9,054 nt of DNA from Pseudomonadota bacterium (GTDB taxonomy: Bacteria > SAR324 > XYD2-FULL-50-16 > JAHJRI01). Every line of letters starts with the position of its first letter. Position 1 is the first letter of the stretch. Both the position numbers and the translations under genes were made by a program. The notes beneath the pieces were generated by a model, which saw only the letters and a list, made by a program, of their open reading frames with translations, was not told the origin of the DNA and made no database searches. The stretch lies in the NCBI GenBank assembly GCA_022360105.1, contig JAKSDL010000307.1:1-9054 (forward strand), in the 5' to 3' direction. Below, piece by piece: positions 1-6,470 of this stretch.

Positions 1-858
1 GGATTCAACACCTGGAAATTGTATGCTGTCGTCTGTCTTTTGCTGGTTCCAATAGCTTTTTTTGTGGGCAGGGGATTTGAGCCTATACCTTTCACAATAA
101 CTAAAGAAAAAAAAGCAGAAGAAACCGTCCACCAACCTGAAACGGCAGATCAGGTGAAGACGAATGAAATTATCAGTCAAATTAAACAAATAGATCAGGA
201 GGCTGCCAGTGAAGTTGCCAGTCAACTTAAAGCAAAAGACATAGTGATTGCCAATCTGAAAACAGAAAACAAAAGACTTCAGGAAGAGCTTGAAAGTACT
301 ACAGCTGTTGTCCAGGCGTCTTCCTCACCGCAGGAAATCAAAAAAGCTGAAACCAAAAGAAAAATCTCAACCGCATTGACAGACCAGTTGAGTGACCAGT
401 TTTCCAACAACCTGATCCGTTTTGACAAGGACAAGCTCTGGCTAACTTTTCTACCTTCCGAATCTTATTTTGATGGTGGAAGTGCCCGGTTAAATCCGCC
501 CCTTAAGCAAGCATTACGGGATTTTTTCCCTAATTTTGTGGAAACGCTACTCACTTTTGAAGATGATATTTCCGAAATTCGTTTTCAGGGTCACGCTTCT
601 TCAGTGTGGCGGGGTGCGCGTAATCCGTCTGAGGCTTATCTCAAGAATTTGAGCCTTTCCAGCGCCAGGGCAGAGGCTGCACTAACGTACTGTTTGGGGC
701 TGCAAGAAGTGGCAAAACATAAAGCCTGGTTGGAAGATCGTATGGTCAGTTCCGGCTTCGCCGATCAAAAGCCGGTTTTGACACAAGACAATACCGAAGA
801 TCCTATCAAATCGAGGAGAATTACCATTTCTGTAGGAGTGGCCGCCCCGAAGCAATAG
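1..858 (+). CDS. Membrane-anchored OmpA/MotB-like C-terminal domain protein (5' end outside window)
   Basis: The frame is open from base 1, so the TTG at 19 need not be the start and the gene is probably cut by the window edge. Residues below count from that TTG. A hydrophobic segment (about 3-18) is followed by a charged, coiled-coil-prone stretch (about 45-95) and an OmpA-like domain (about 145-272). Signs of the latter are FDGGSARLNP (151-160), FQGHASS (189-195), the LSLSSARAEA helix (211-220) with its conserved Arg, SGFADQKPV (245-253) and SRRITISV (265-272). OmpA/MotB domains bind peptidoglycan in the periplasm. The usual GHTD motif reads GHAS here, so the diaminopimelate-binding Asp may be absent. 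An inner-membrane anchor plus coiled coil plus OmpA domain resembles MotB-type stators and partners of MotA/TolQ/ExbB channels; such a partner could lie upstream, which is inference. It converges on the selenoprotein gene ending at 932. Confidence 0.8.
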   Translation, partial: GFNTWKLYAVVCLLLVPIAFFVGRGFEPIPFTITKEKKAEETVHQPETADQVKTNEIISQIKQIDQEAASEVASQLKAKDIVIANLKTENKRLQEELESTTAVVQASSSPQEIKKAETKRKISTALTDQLSDQFSNNLIRFDKDKLWLTFLPSESYFDGGSARLNPPLKQALRDFFPNFVETLLTFEDDISEIRFQGHASSVWRGARNPSEAYLKNLSLSSARAEAALTYCLGLQEVAKHKAWLEDRMVSSGFADQKPVLTQDNTEDPIKSRRITISVGVAAPKQ

Positions 859-931
859 CGCTGTCAAACTTCGGCAGCTTCCTTCGAAATTGATTTATAA
901 ATTTGTTTTACTTTCGTGTTCAGTTTCTGCG

Positions 932-1633
932 TTAACGCTTAAGAAGGGCGTTTAAGTAAGCGAGTATTATTGGATGCGGATGTGTATAGCTCGATGAGAA
1001 CTGAGGTAAAAACAGGGTTGCCATAAAGAACGGATGGTTCTTTAGTTCGATAATTCTGGCCATGTTTTCCGGATCTACTGCACTAATAACCAATTCGCCA
1101 TCTTCCAGCTTTGGACGGAATAGCTCATTCAACCCGTAATTACATTGGAATTTTTCTGTACTGGAATCACAACCGTAAGCCTTGTGAGCGATTGTGCCTG
1201 ACACAATCTTCAACAGCTGCGATTCTCCGACTAGTGAACATGATAAGCGGTTAACCACATGATCAGACCCATCCGGGTGATGTTCTTCATGACTTGCTTC
1301 CTTGATTCCCAGTTGATTCACTGCATACTCTAACAGAGCATGTTGAAATCCCGCTCAGGTGCCTAAAAAAGGAACATCGTTTTTCCGGCAATATTGAATT
1401 GCATGAATTGCCCCTGGTGGATGGCTGTAGCTACCCGGGCCGCATAATATCCCCTGGTATTTTTGAACAGTCTCTCCAGGATCAGATTGTTGGAAGATGT
1501 TTGTGTGAATCCACTTCCACTGCAAATCTCTGCCAAGATATTCTTTTGCACCTTGCAATGCCTCATTCGTCGCCATCTGAGATGGACGCTCCTCAAAATC
1601 ACCGATTATTCCAATTGTAATAAAGTTTTTCAT
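932..1633 (-). CDS. CTP synthase C-terminal region-related selenoprotein (class I glutamine amidotransferase-like, Sec93)
   Basis: The reading frame from ATG 1633 to TAA 932 is interrupted only by TGA at 1357-1355. Translated as Sec it gives a 233-residue protein that aligns throughout with the glutaminase domain of CTP synthase. IGIIGDFEE is at the N-terminus, ATNEAL follows, then CGPGSYSHP, and PFLGT-U-AGFQHALLEYA matches the nucleophile elbow of PyrG (PYLGICLGMQVALIDYA). Sec93 therefore replaces the catalytic Cys. CNYGLN matches the PyrG RYEVN region, and LPQFSSS...HPHP matches HPEFTS...HP. The second and third triad residues, His and Glu, are Leu209 and Gln211 here, so ordinary glutaminase chemistry is doubtful. 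This family is known in databases with Cys and Sec forms; its function is not established to my knowledge. A SECIS-like hairpin follows the TGA. The start at 1633 was chosen because the family begins just before IGIIGDF; the upstream TTG at 1705 has no support. An AGAGG lies close before the ATG. The gene stands alone. Confidence 0.92.
1324..1342 (-). promoter_or_regulatory. Bacterial SECIS-like hairpin, amidotransferase selenoprotein mRNA
   Basis: Reading the minus strand, the 13th base after the TGA begins CATGCTCT-GTT-AGAGTATG: an 8-bp stem (one G-U wobble) closing a three-base loop GUU. The loop G is 21 nt downstream of the UGA. Bacterial SECIS elements are hairpins inside the coding region just after the UGA, with a G among the first loop bases at roughly 16-37 nt. 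This fits well and argues that the TGA is Sec and not a mutation. Confidence 0.82.
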
Positions 1634-2138
1634 CGCCTCTGCTAATGAACTTCGCAATTTTCTTGTTTTATTCACAAAATGGGAAAATGGTCTGGCTATA
1701 ACCAAAGTCGCAAAATTCCTTTTCTATTTTCAGAAATCGTTGTTAGTTTTGTAAATCCCTAATATTAACTACCTAACAGCTTTTGAATTGATTGAAGTAT
1801 TGAGATAAGACAAAATTGATGTCATTTTTATTTATTTTAATTCAGAATTTAGTTATTTGATTCGGCACTAGGGATATTTTAAAACATCATCACAGATCGC
1901 TCATATGTATCTTTTTGAACCCTAAAAAATCAACAAGTAGCCTAATATTCTATGAAGAGATAACTAGTTTGATCGAAAAAAACCGATTCATGAAAAATTT
2001 GAATAATTAAAAATAACAAAGAATTATCTTGGTGGCTTGACATGATGCTTGTGCCCCAATACTATTCTTTCCCACAGGTGATTTGAATTAAAATCGCTTT
2101 TGAAAAATCTATCATTAATAAAGTTTGGAGAAGTGAAC
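1634..2138. other. AT-rich divergent intergenic region
   Basis: About 500 bases separate the ATG of the minus-strand selenoprotein from the ATG of the plus-strand lipoprotein. The stretch is rich in A and T runs and has no credible gene. It holds the forward sigma70-type promoter at 2037-2065. I found no equally clear promoter for the minus-strand gene. The change in composition begins here and continues through the next two genes. Confidence 0.6.
2037..2065 (+). promoter_or_regulatory. Sigma70-type promoter of the lipoprotein/beta-barrel pair
   Basis: A perfect -35 TTGACA (2037-2042) is followed by exactly 17 bases and a -10 TACTAT (2060-2065, four of six matches to TATAAT). Transcription would begin near 2072, giving a leader of about 65 bases before the ATG at 2139. 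It points at the lipoprotein gene and, with only 20 bases between the two genes, probably drives both. Confidence 0.65.
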
Positions 2139-2708
2139 ATGATTTTAAATGACATACGGTTTTGGTTATTATCTGTTGTTCTAGTTTTTTCATTGTCTTC
2201 TTGTTCCCCAAGTAATATTCCTGTCGAGTATCGGTTAAATGAAGGAGGTGATCAAGGCATTTTAATCATCAAATTAGAGAAAAACGGTGAAAGAAAGGAT
2301 GTACCAGCAGCAATAGATATTTTTAAGGGTAAAAATCGATTTTTTACAAATTTGAATTTTAAAAGGGAAGGTACTGAGAATTATTATATTATTGAACTCC
2401 CCGTGGGAGTTTATAAATTCTGCAATATGCAATTCAAAGGTTTTCTGCCATCCAAACAAAGATGTTATCTCGATAAAAAATTTAAAATTGAAGCAGGAAA
2501 AATACTGTATGCAGGAATTTATAAAATGTCTATTAATCGTGGCTTAGCTGGTTCGATTAGGTGGAGGATTGAATATCATGAGGAGTATAATAATAATTTA
2601 ATTGAAAAAATTTCAACTTCATATAGAAACATAGATTTTTGTAAAATGCATAACATTGCTGGGCAAAGTTATCGACCTTTGACGGAAAAATTCGCTTGCG
2701 AAAATTAA
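2139..2708 (+). CDS. Lipoprotein of unknown function
   Basis: The start is the ATG at 2139, not the upstream TTG at 2100: GGAG (2127-2130) lies 8 bases before it, and the N-terminus then reads as a lipoprotein signal. Residues 1-21 comprise MILNDIR, a hydrophobic core WLLSVVLVFSL and the lipobox LSSC, with lipidated Cys22. The mature part (about 168 residues) is basic and rich in Asn, Lys and Ile. It alternates beta-type stretches such as GILIIKL, YYIIELPVGVYKF and FKIEAGKILYAGIYKM. The pattern 'ELPVGVYKF ... IEAGKILYAG' recalls small beta-sandwich lipoprotein domains of the DUF2846 type, but I cannot assign it. Four further Cys could form disulfides in the periplasm. It lies 20 bases before the beta-barrel gene, so the two are likely co-transcribed and act in the outer membrane. 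AT content is higher than in the flanking metabolic genes, a possible sign of transfer. Confidence 0.8.
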   Translation: MILNDIRFWLLSVVLVFSLSSCSPSNIPVEYRLNEGGDQGILIIKLEKNGERKDVPAAIDIFKGKNRFFTNLNFKREGTENYYIIELPVGVYKFCNMQFKGFLPSKQRCYLDKKFKIEAGKILYAGIYKMSINRGLAGSIRWRIEYHEEYNNNLIEKISTSYRNIDFCKMHNIAGQSYRPLTEKFACEN

Positions 2709-2728
2709 CTTTTAGCTAAATAGAAACT

Positions 2729-3352
2729 ATGAAAAAGCTATTCTTAGTATTGTTGGTAATGATAAGTTTTAATTTATATGCTGTGGAGTTCCAGTTAGGT
2801 GGGGCCTATGTCAATATGTCTGATTCAGATGAGTTTGACGGAGTCTCTACAATTGTACCAAAAGCAGCTGTCGTATTTGGCGATGAAACGGATTTCTCTT
2901 TTTTTTCACAATTCGAATACTTAAACTACTCAGTAGAGAAATCTGGTGATCGAAGTGACAAAGCCTTAAGCCAAGGAGATATATCAATAGTTGGTTACTC
3001 CTTAACGGGAGGCTTGTTGTGGAAGTTGGAAAGCTTAAATCTAAAATTAGGGTTGGGTGCAATAAGCTATAGATTAAAAAGTGACATTACATCAGAGGTT
3101 GAAAACCTTTTAGCTTCAGTTAATATAACGGATTATGAAGAAGACATTGAAGACAAACTCGGCTCTCAATGGCTAGTAGGGATAGAATTTCCCATTTCGG
3201 CTTCTGTTAATCTTGAGCTGAGTTATAGAAATGTCGAACTTAAAGCTGATGCAGAAGTTACGTTTAAGCAGTCTGGAGTGCCAAAGTCGGGCTCTGACAC
3301 TGCAGATTTTTCACATTCTTGGTTATCTTTTGGCCTATTGTATCAATTCTAA
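2729..3352 (+). CDS. Small outer-membrane beta-barrel protein
   Basis: The 207-residue product begins with a clear signal peptide (MKKLFLVLLVMISFNLYA, cleavage probably before VEFQ). The rest is a run of amphipathic beta strands: FQLGGAYVNM, TDFSFFSQFEYLNYSV, ISIVGYSLTGGLLWKL, LNLKLGLGAISYRL, WLVGIEFPI, VNLELSYRNVEL and WLSFGLLYQF. It ends in the C-terminal Phe that outer-membrane proteins use for BAM recognition. Size and strand number suggest a barrel of eight to ten strands, with an acidic extracellular loop around YEEDIEDK. Specific function is unknown. The ATG at 2729 has no good Shine-Dalgarno, so it may depend on coupling to the lipoprotein gene 20 bases upstream. The gene converges with the GT51 gene, 28 bases away, and I see no clear terminator in that gap. 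Confidence 0.8.
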   Translation: MKKLFLVLLVMISFNLYAVEFQLGGAYVNMSDSDEFDGVSTIVPKAAVVFGDETDFSFFSQFEYLNYSVEKSGDRSDKALSQGDISIVGYSLTGGLLWKLESLNLKLGLGAISYRLKSDITSEVENLLASVNITDYEEDIEDKLGSQWLVGIEFPISASVNLELSYRNVELKADAEVTFKQSGVPKSGSDTADFSHSWLSFGLLYQF

Positions 3353-3380
3353 TGAGCCTGAGTTCTGCCAAATATTAGGT

Positions 3381-4012
3381 TCACTGACCATAATAAATAT
3401 CAAATAGTCCTTTTGGTATATACTTTCCACTAAGATAATTTTTGATTCGTTGGCAACGGCCATCTGTTGTTTTCCGGATTTTTAACAATATTATAGGTTT
3501 TTTGGGGGCAATGGGCATGGCCATTAAGGAGATAAATTCATCCTCAGTCAGTTCTGTTGTATCTTTTTGATAGAAGTGTTGCACAGCATTTCTAAATCCT
3601 GTCACTTTGTGGTTAAACCAGACATAATTAATAAATATCAACAATGGTTCCGGCTTGGTCAGTTGGTAGTGCAGAATGAATCTTGCCAGCAAGGTTTGTT
3701 TTATCTTTCTTATGCCTTGTTTGAAAGGATGAAAATAAAACCATTTGGCTATGGCTTTGGTTATGGTGGTCCAGCCACTGCTGGCTGTTGAAAACTCCAC
3801 GCCTTTGTGGTTCCAGAAATTAGGATCCTGAACCTTTATCAATATTTTGAGTTGCGAGGGACTTAATTCGTCAACGGTCAAGGTAACCTGTGAACTGGTC
3901 AAGAATTGTGATTTGATTTTCGGTGTCTGAAGATGAACATTGATGGGTTCATAAGCATAGTAAATAACGATGACTGTTGTTAGGATTATTAATGAGACAA
4001 GTATTTTTTCAT
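3381..4012 (-). CDS. Membrane-anchored GT51 (penicillin-binding-protein type) transglycosylase homologue, start frameshifted and catalytic Glu replaced
   Basis: The frame open from about 4034 down to TGA 3381 encodes a monofunctional GT51 domain. QDPNFWNHKG corresponds to motif 1 (EDxxFxxHxG), GWTTITKAIAKWF to motif 2, RKIKQTLLA to motif 3 (RKxxExxxA), PLLIFINYVWF to motif 4 (ILExYLNxxYFG) and LTEDEFISLMAM to the following helix. GT51 enzymes polymerise lipid II into glycan strands at the outer face of the inner membrane. The catalytic Glu of motif 1 is Gln (codon 3830-3828), and the Glu of motif 3 is also Gln. No ATG lies in frame at the 5' end. An ATG at 4012-4010 followed by six A is one base out of phase; with seven A it would read MKKILVSLIILTTVIVIYYAYEP, an ideal anchor, giving about 210 residues. 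This may be a sequencing error, a slippage-dependent gene or early decay. Confidence 0.7.
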
Positions 4013-4126
4013 GTCTGACTTGAATAAATTTGTTTTAACTAAGTTCAAAAACCCGGTCAGCATGGCAAAAGTCAATGGAATTGATAAACCGATAAACACA
4101 GGACTAACCTGGCTAAAAGCATCTAA

Positions 4127-4984
4127 ATGGTAATCAAATCGTTAACAGGCGTGGGGATTAATGAGATTCATCACGCTTTCAAAGAAGCGTTCTGCGATTA
4201 CGCAGAACCGTTTTCCCTATCTAGAGATCAACTCAATCAAATGATCACAAGGCGTGGTTATCAAGCAGAACTGTCGTTTGGAGCTTATGCAGAAGATAAG
4301 ATTGTAGGTTTTACCTTGAATGGGTCGGGAATCTGGAATAACCAGCAAACAGCCTATGATACTGGCACCGGCGTGGTCAAATCCTATCGTCAGCAAGGTG
4401 TTGCCTCTCGAATATTTGAGGCATCACTACCCGTACTTTCGGAGCATGGAATTTCACAATACTTATTGGAGGTTATCAAGGTCAATACCAAAGCAATCGA
4501 TCTATACAAGAAAATGGGATTTGAAATTACGCGGGAATTTGACTACTGGGCTTCTCCTGTTGAGCAACTTCAGGGTCACAGTATATCAATGGATGCCGGC
4601 TTTTCGGTCGTGACCGTTAATAATCCGAATTGGAATCAGTATCAAGAGTTTTGGGACTTCCAGCCCTCCTGGCAGAATTCTGTTGATTCAATAACCAGGA
4701 AGTTAAACCGGTTTTTGTGTCTGGAAGTCCTGGAAAAAGATAGAGTAGTCGCATACGGATTTATGGAGCAAGGAACCGGAGACTTACCTCAATTGGCAGT
4801 CCATCCGGATTATCGCCGCAAAGGCCTGGGGACTGAGCTTGTGAATTGCCTTCTTGGTGCAGCAAAGCCGGAACATTTGAAAGTCATTAACACATCCACA
4901 GAATCCTTGCCAATGAAGAGCTTTCTTCAATACCTCGGCCTAAATCCCGGATATGGCCAGTTTGAAATGATTCGAGAATTGTAG
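4127..4984 (+). CDS. Tandem-domain GNAT family N-acetyltransferase
   Basis: The 285-residue protein contains two GNAT folds. The N-terminal domain (about 1-145) has the acetyl-CoA pyrophosphate loop RQQGVA (88-93) and the family's closing signature NTKAIDLYKKMGF (120-132). The C-terminal domain (about 160-285) has LAVHPDYRRKGLGTEL (223-238), again the R-x-x-G-x-G/A loop, and ends with a strand-helix pair around FLQYLGLNPGYGQFEM. GNAT enzymes move an acetyl group from acetyl-CoA to an amine; the substrate cannot be read from the sequence. Duplicated GNATs often keep one active site and use the other structurally; both loops look intact here. The ATG at 4127 is the first in frame, with no strong Shine-Dalgarno. 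It is divergent from the GT51 gene with about 115 bases between the starts. Confidence 0.85.
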   Translation: MVIKSLTGVGINEIHHAFKEAFCDYAEPFSLSRDQLNQMITRRGYQAELSFGAYAEDKIVGFTLNGSGIWNNQQTAYDTGTGVVKSYRQQGVASRIFEASLPVLSEHGISQYLLEVIKVNTKAIDLYKKMGFEITREFDYWASPVEQLQGHSISMDAGFSVVTVNNPNWNQYQEFWDFQPSWQNSVDSITRKLNRFLCLEVLEKDRVVAYGFMEQGTGDLPQLAVHPDYRRKGLGTELVNCLLGAAKPEHLKVINTSTESLPMKSFLQYLGLNPGYGQFEMIREL

Positions 4985-5032
4985 TTTCTATTCGAAACGA
5001 ATCATTTTAAAATAATATTAGGTGGTTAAAGA

Positions 5033-5077
5033 ATGGGTCTGATTGCGATTTTACTTCGCTCCTTCGGAGCTTTCTAA
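5033..5077 (+). CDS. Possible 14-residue leader peptide upstream of the SDR gene
   Basis: ATG 5033 opens a short frame, MGLIAILLRSFGAF, ended by TAA at 5075. It has the best Shine-Dalgarno in this stretch (AGGTGG, 5020-5025, 7 bases before the ATG), while the SDR start 12 bases beyond the stop has none. The peptide is hydrophobic with one Arg. Its 3' half coincides with the hairpin at 5058-5070. Translational coupling or leader control of the SDR gene is inference; chance is a real alternative. Confidence 0.35.
   Translation: MGLIAILLRSFGAF
5058..5070 (+). terminator. Short GC hairpin with weak T tract between GNAT and SDR genes
   Basis: GCTCC-TTC-GGAGC forms a perfect 5-bp stem followed by TTTCT. 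It could be a weak terminator or attenuator for transcripts coming from the GNAT gene. The stem is short and the T tract broken, so termination would be partial at best. Confidence 0.3.
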
Positions 5078-5089
5078 ATAGTTAAACAA

Positions 5090-5974
5090 ATGTCTGATAA
5101 AAAATGGGTATTAATTACAGGTGCCTCCAGTGGTGTTGGAGAGGCTTGTTCGAAACTGTTAGCTGATAAAGGATTTCATGTCTTGGCCGGAGTTCGTAGT
5201 CAGGATGATGGGGATCGAATACAACAGGTCGATCCGGATCGGATCTTTCCATTAATCATTGAGTTAAGAGATCAGGCCACGATCGAATCTGCCAGAGAAG
5301 ATCTAAAAAAAATAATTGATGGCGAGAGGTTGGCTGCCCTGGTTAACTGCGCGGGGATGTTGCATTGTGGTCCTTTGGAATATTTTCCGCGAGAGTTATG
5401 GTTTGAGCAATATGATGTGAATCTCTTTGGAGCTATGGCCTTAACGTCAGCCATGCTGCCGCTGTTGCGGGAAGGTAACGGCAGGGTCGTGAATATTGGT
5501 GCTGTCGGAGGAGGCATTGCCCTACCGTTTTATGGCGCCATTGCCTCTTCCAAGATAGCATTTGAAGCAGTGAATGATTGTCTAAGGCGAGAACTTCATC
5601 CCTGGGGAATTGACGTTTCCATAGTCGAACCAGGTGGAATTGACACACCAGCCAATGACAAGATGAGAGAAAGTGTTACACGGTACCTGGAGCAAATGGA
5701 CCCAGTAGGCAAGCAAAGATATGGAAAATCAATGGAAACTTTCTCTAAGTGGGCTTATAAGAAACACAAAACAAATCTAAAACCGGAACAGGTGGCAAAA
5801 GCCGTATTCAAAGCACTGAAAGCCCGAAGGCCAAAAACACGCTATCGTCTGGGCTGGGATTCCCGGAGTGTGGCCCTGGGTTCCAAATTCCTGCCGGATC
5901 GTTTGTTTGATGCCATCATCCTGAAAATTTCCGCCCTGCCCATCAGGTTTGGAGCTTGGAGGGATCAATCCTAA
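5090..5974 (+). CDS. Short-chain dehydrogenase/reductase homologue lacking catalytic Ser and Tyr
   Basis: This is a 294-residue classical SDR fold of the retinol/hydroxysteroid dehydrogenase-like type. It has the cofactor motif TGASSGVG (10-17), NCAG (86-89, usually NNAG), the structural Asn111 in DVNLFG, Lys155, and the C-terminal EPGGIDTPA (180-188). The catalytic Ser position is Ala138 (VVNIGAVGG, codon GCT at 5501), and the YxxxK Tyr is Ile151 (IASSK, codon ATT at 5540). The 13-residue spacing between the two positions is normal, so the alignment is secure. The tetrad N-S-Y-K is thus N-A-I-K. Tyr148, three residues earlier, might partly compensate. The fold and cofactor site look intact, so it may bind NAD(P)H without normal alcohol/ketone chemistry. 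The start ATG 5090 fits the SDR N-terminus; no Shine-Dalgarno precedes it. Confidence 0.85.
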   Translation: MSDKKWVLITGASSGVGEACSKLLADKGFHVLAGVRSQDDGDRIQQVDPDRIFPLIIELRDQATIESAREDLKKIIDGERLAALVNCAGMLHCGPLEYFPRELWFEQYDVNLFGAMALTSAMLPLLREGNGRVVNIGAVGGGIALPFYGAIASSKIAFEAVNDCLRRELHPWGIDVSIVEPGGIDTPANDKMRESVTRYLEQMDPVGKQRYGKSMETFSKWAYKKHKTNLKPEQVAKAVFKALKARRPKTRYRLGWDSRSVALGSKFLPDRLFDAIILKISALPIRFGAWRDQS

Positions 5975-6470
5975 TCGTTCTGATTCGAAAGCCGATACCG
6001 CTTCAGGGATCTATGCATGCGATATACTTAGTCCCTCCAATTCTAGGATGGGCAACTCGTTGCCCATCAACCAGGCTGAACAAAAGAAGCAACATTCACT
6101 TCTGACGAAGAATTTCTCCGAGGCTCTGACAGGTCCGTCTTTCGAAGCTGCAAGTTTCGCTTCTCATGATCAGGATGGCAATCACTCTTGATTCTCTTAA
6201 CTAAATGACATTGGTCCCTACGTGGCCGCGGGAGGATTGGATTAGGAGAATGAACAAAAAAATGTTAAATGGATTTGTGCCCATAAATCAAGCTTATGCA
6301 AAGCTTGCCTGGTTTTAGCATTGCAAAAGCTTACTGGTGGGGTCGCTGAATTTGGGAGACTCACGGCAAAGAACCTGCCCTACTATTCGTTATCAGGTTC
6401 AATCAGGATTTTGCCTTACAAACACTTGTGCCTTGAAAGAGGGATAGTATTGCGACCCTGGGTAACATGT
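5975..6470. other. Intergenic region between convergent SDR and acuI-like genes
   Basis: Nearly 500 bases with no convincing gene. It holds a perfect 10-bp inverted repeat at 6047-6068. It also holds a 22-codon frame, MNKKMLNGFVPINQAYAKLAWF (6250-6318), whose AGGAGA abuts the ATG too closely for efficient use. HindIII-like AAGCTT words recur between 6290 and 6335. I see no standard terminator for either flanking gene. Confidence 0.5.
6047..6068. repeat. Perfect 10-bp inverted repeat
   Basis: GATGGGCAAC and GTTGCCCATC are exact reverse complements separated by TC, giving a very stable hairpin (or a palindromic protein site of 22 bp). It sits 73 bases after the SDR stop. No T tract follows on either strand, so it is not a standard intrinsic terminator. 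It might stabilise the 3' end of the SDR transcript or be a binding site. Confidence 0.6.

Noticed and set aside
2034..2053. Possible sigma54 promoter (TGGC ... TGCTT)
   Set aside because: GG to GC spacing is 11 bases where 10 are required, and the sigma70 match at the same place is better.
3381..3383. Terminal TGA of the GT51 gene considered as a third Sec codon
   Set aside because: A TAA follows one codon later, and the protein already ends where the domain ends.
3989..4141. Minus-strand frame before the GT51 start that reads as a hydrophobic segment (PVFIGLSIPLTFAMLTGFL) and would join the GT51 frame if the A run had seven bases
   Set aside because: It overlaps the GNAT start and has no Shine-Dalgarno; MKKILVSLI alone is already a sufficient anchor, so an extra upstream segment is not needed.
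5949..6191. 80-codon plus-strand frame overlapping the end of the SDR gene
   Set aside because: TTG start inside the SDR gene without a Shine-Dalgarno, low-complexity polar product, and the inverted repeat lies within it.
6053..6315. Similar words around TGCCCATCAACCAGGCT and TGCCCATAAATCAAGCT (both read PINQA in some frame)
   Set aside because: Only a short, partly matching block; no supporting gene in either place, so a diverged repeat or shared peptide is not established.
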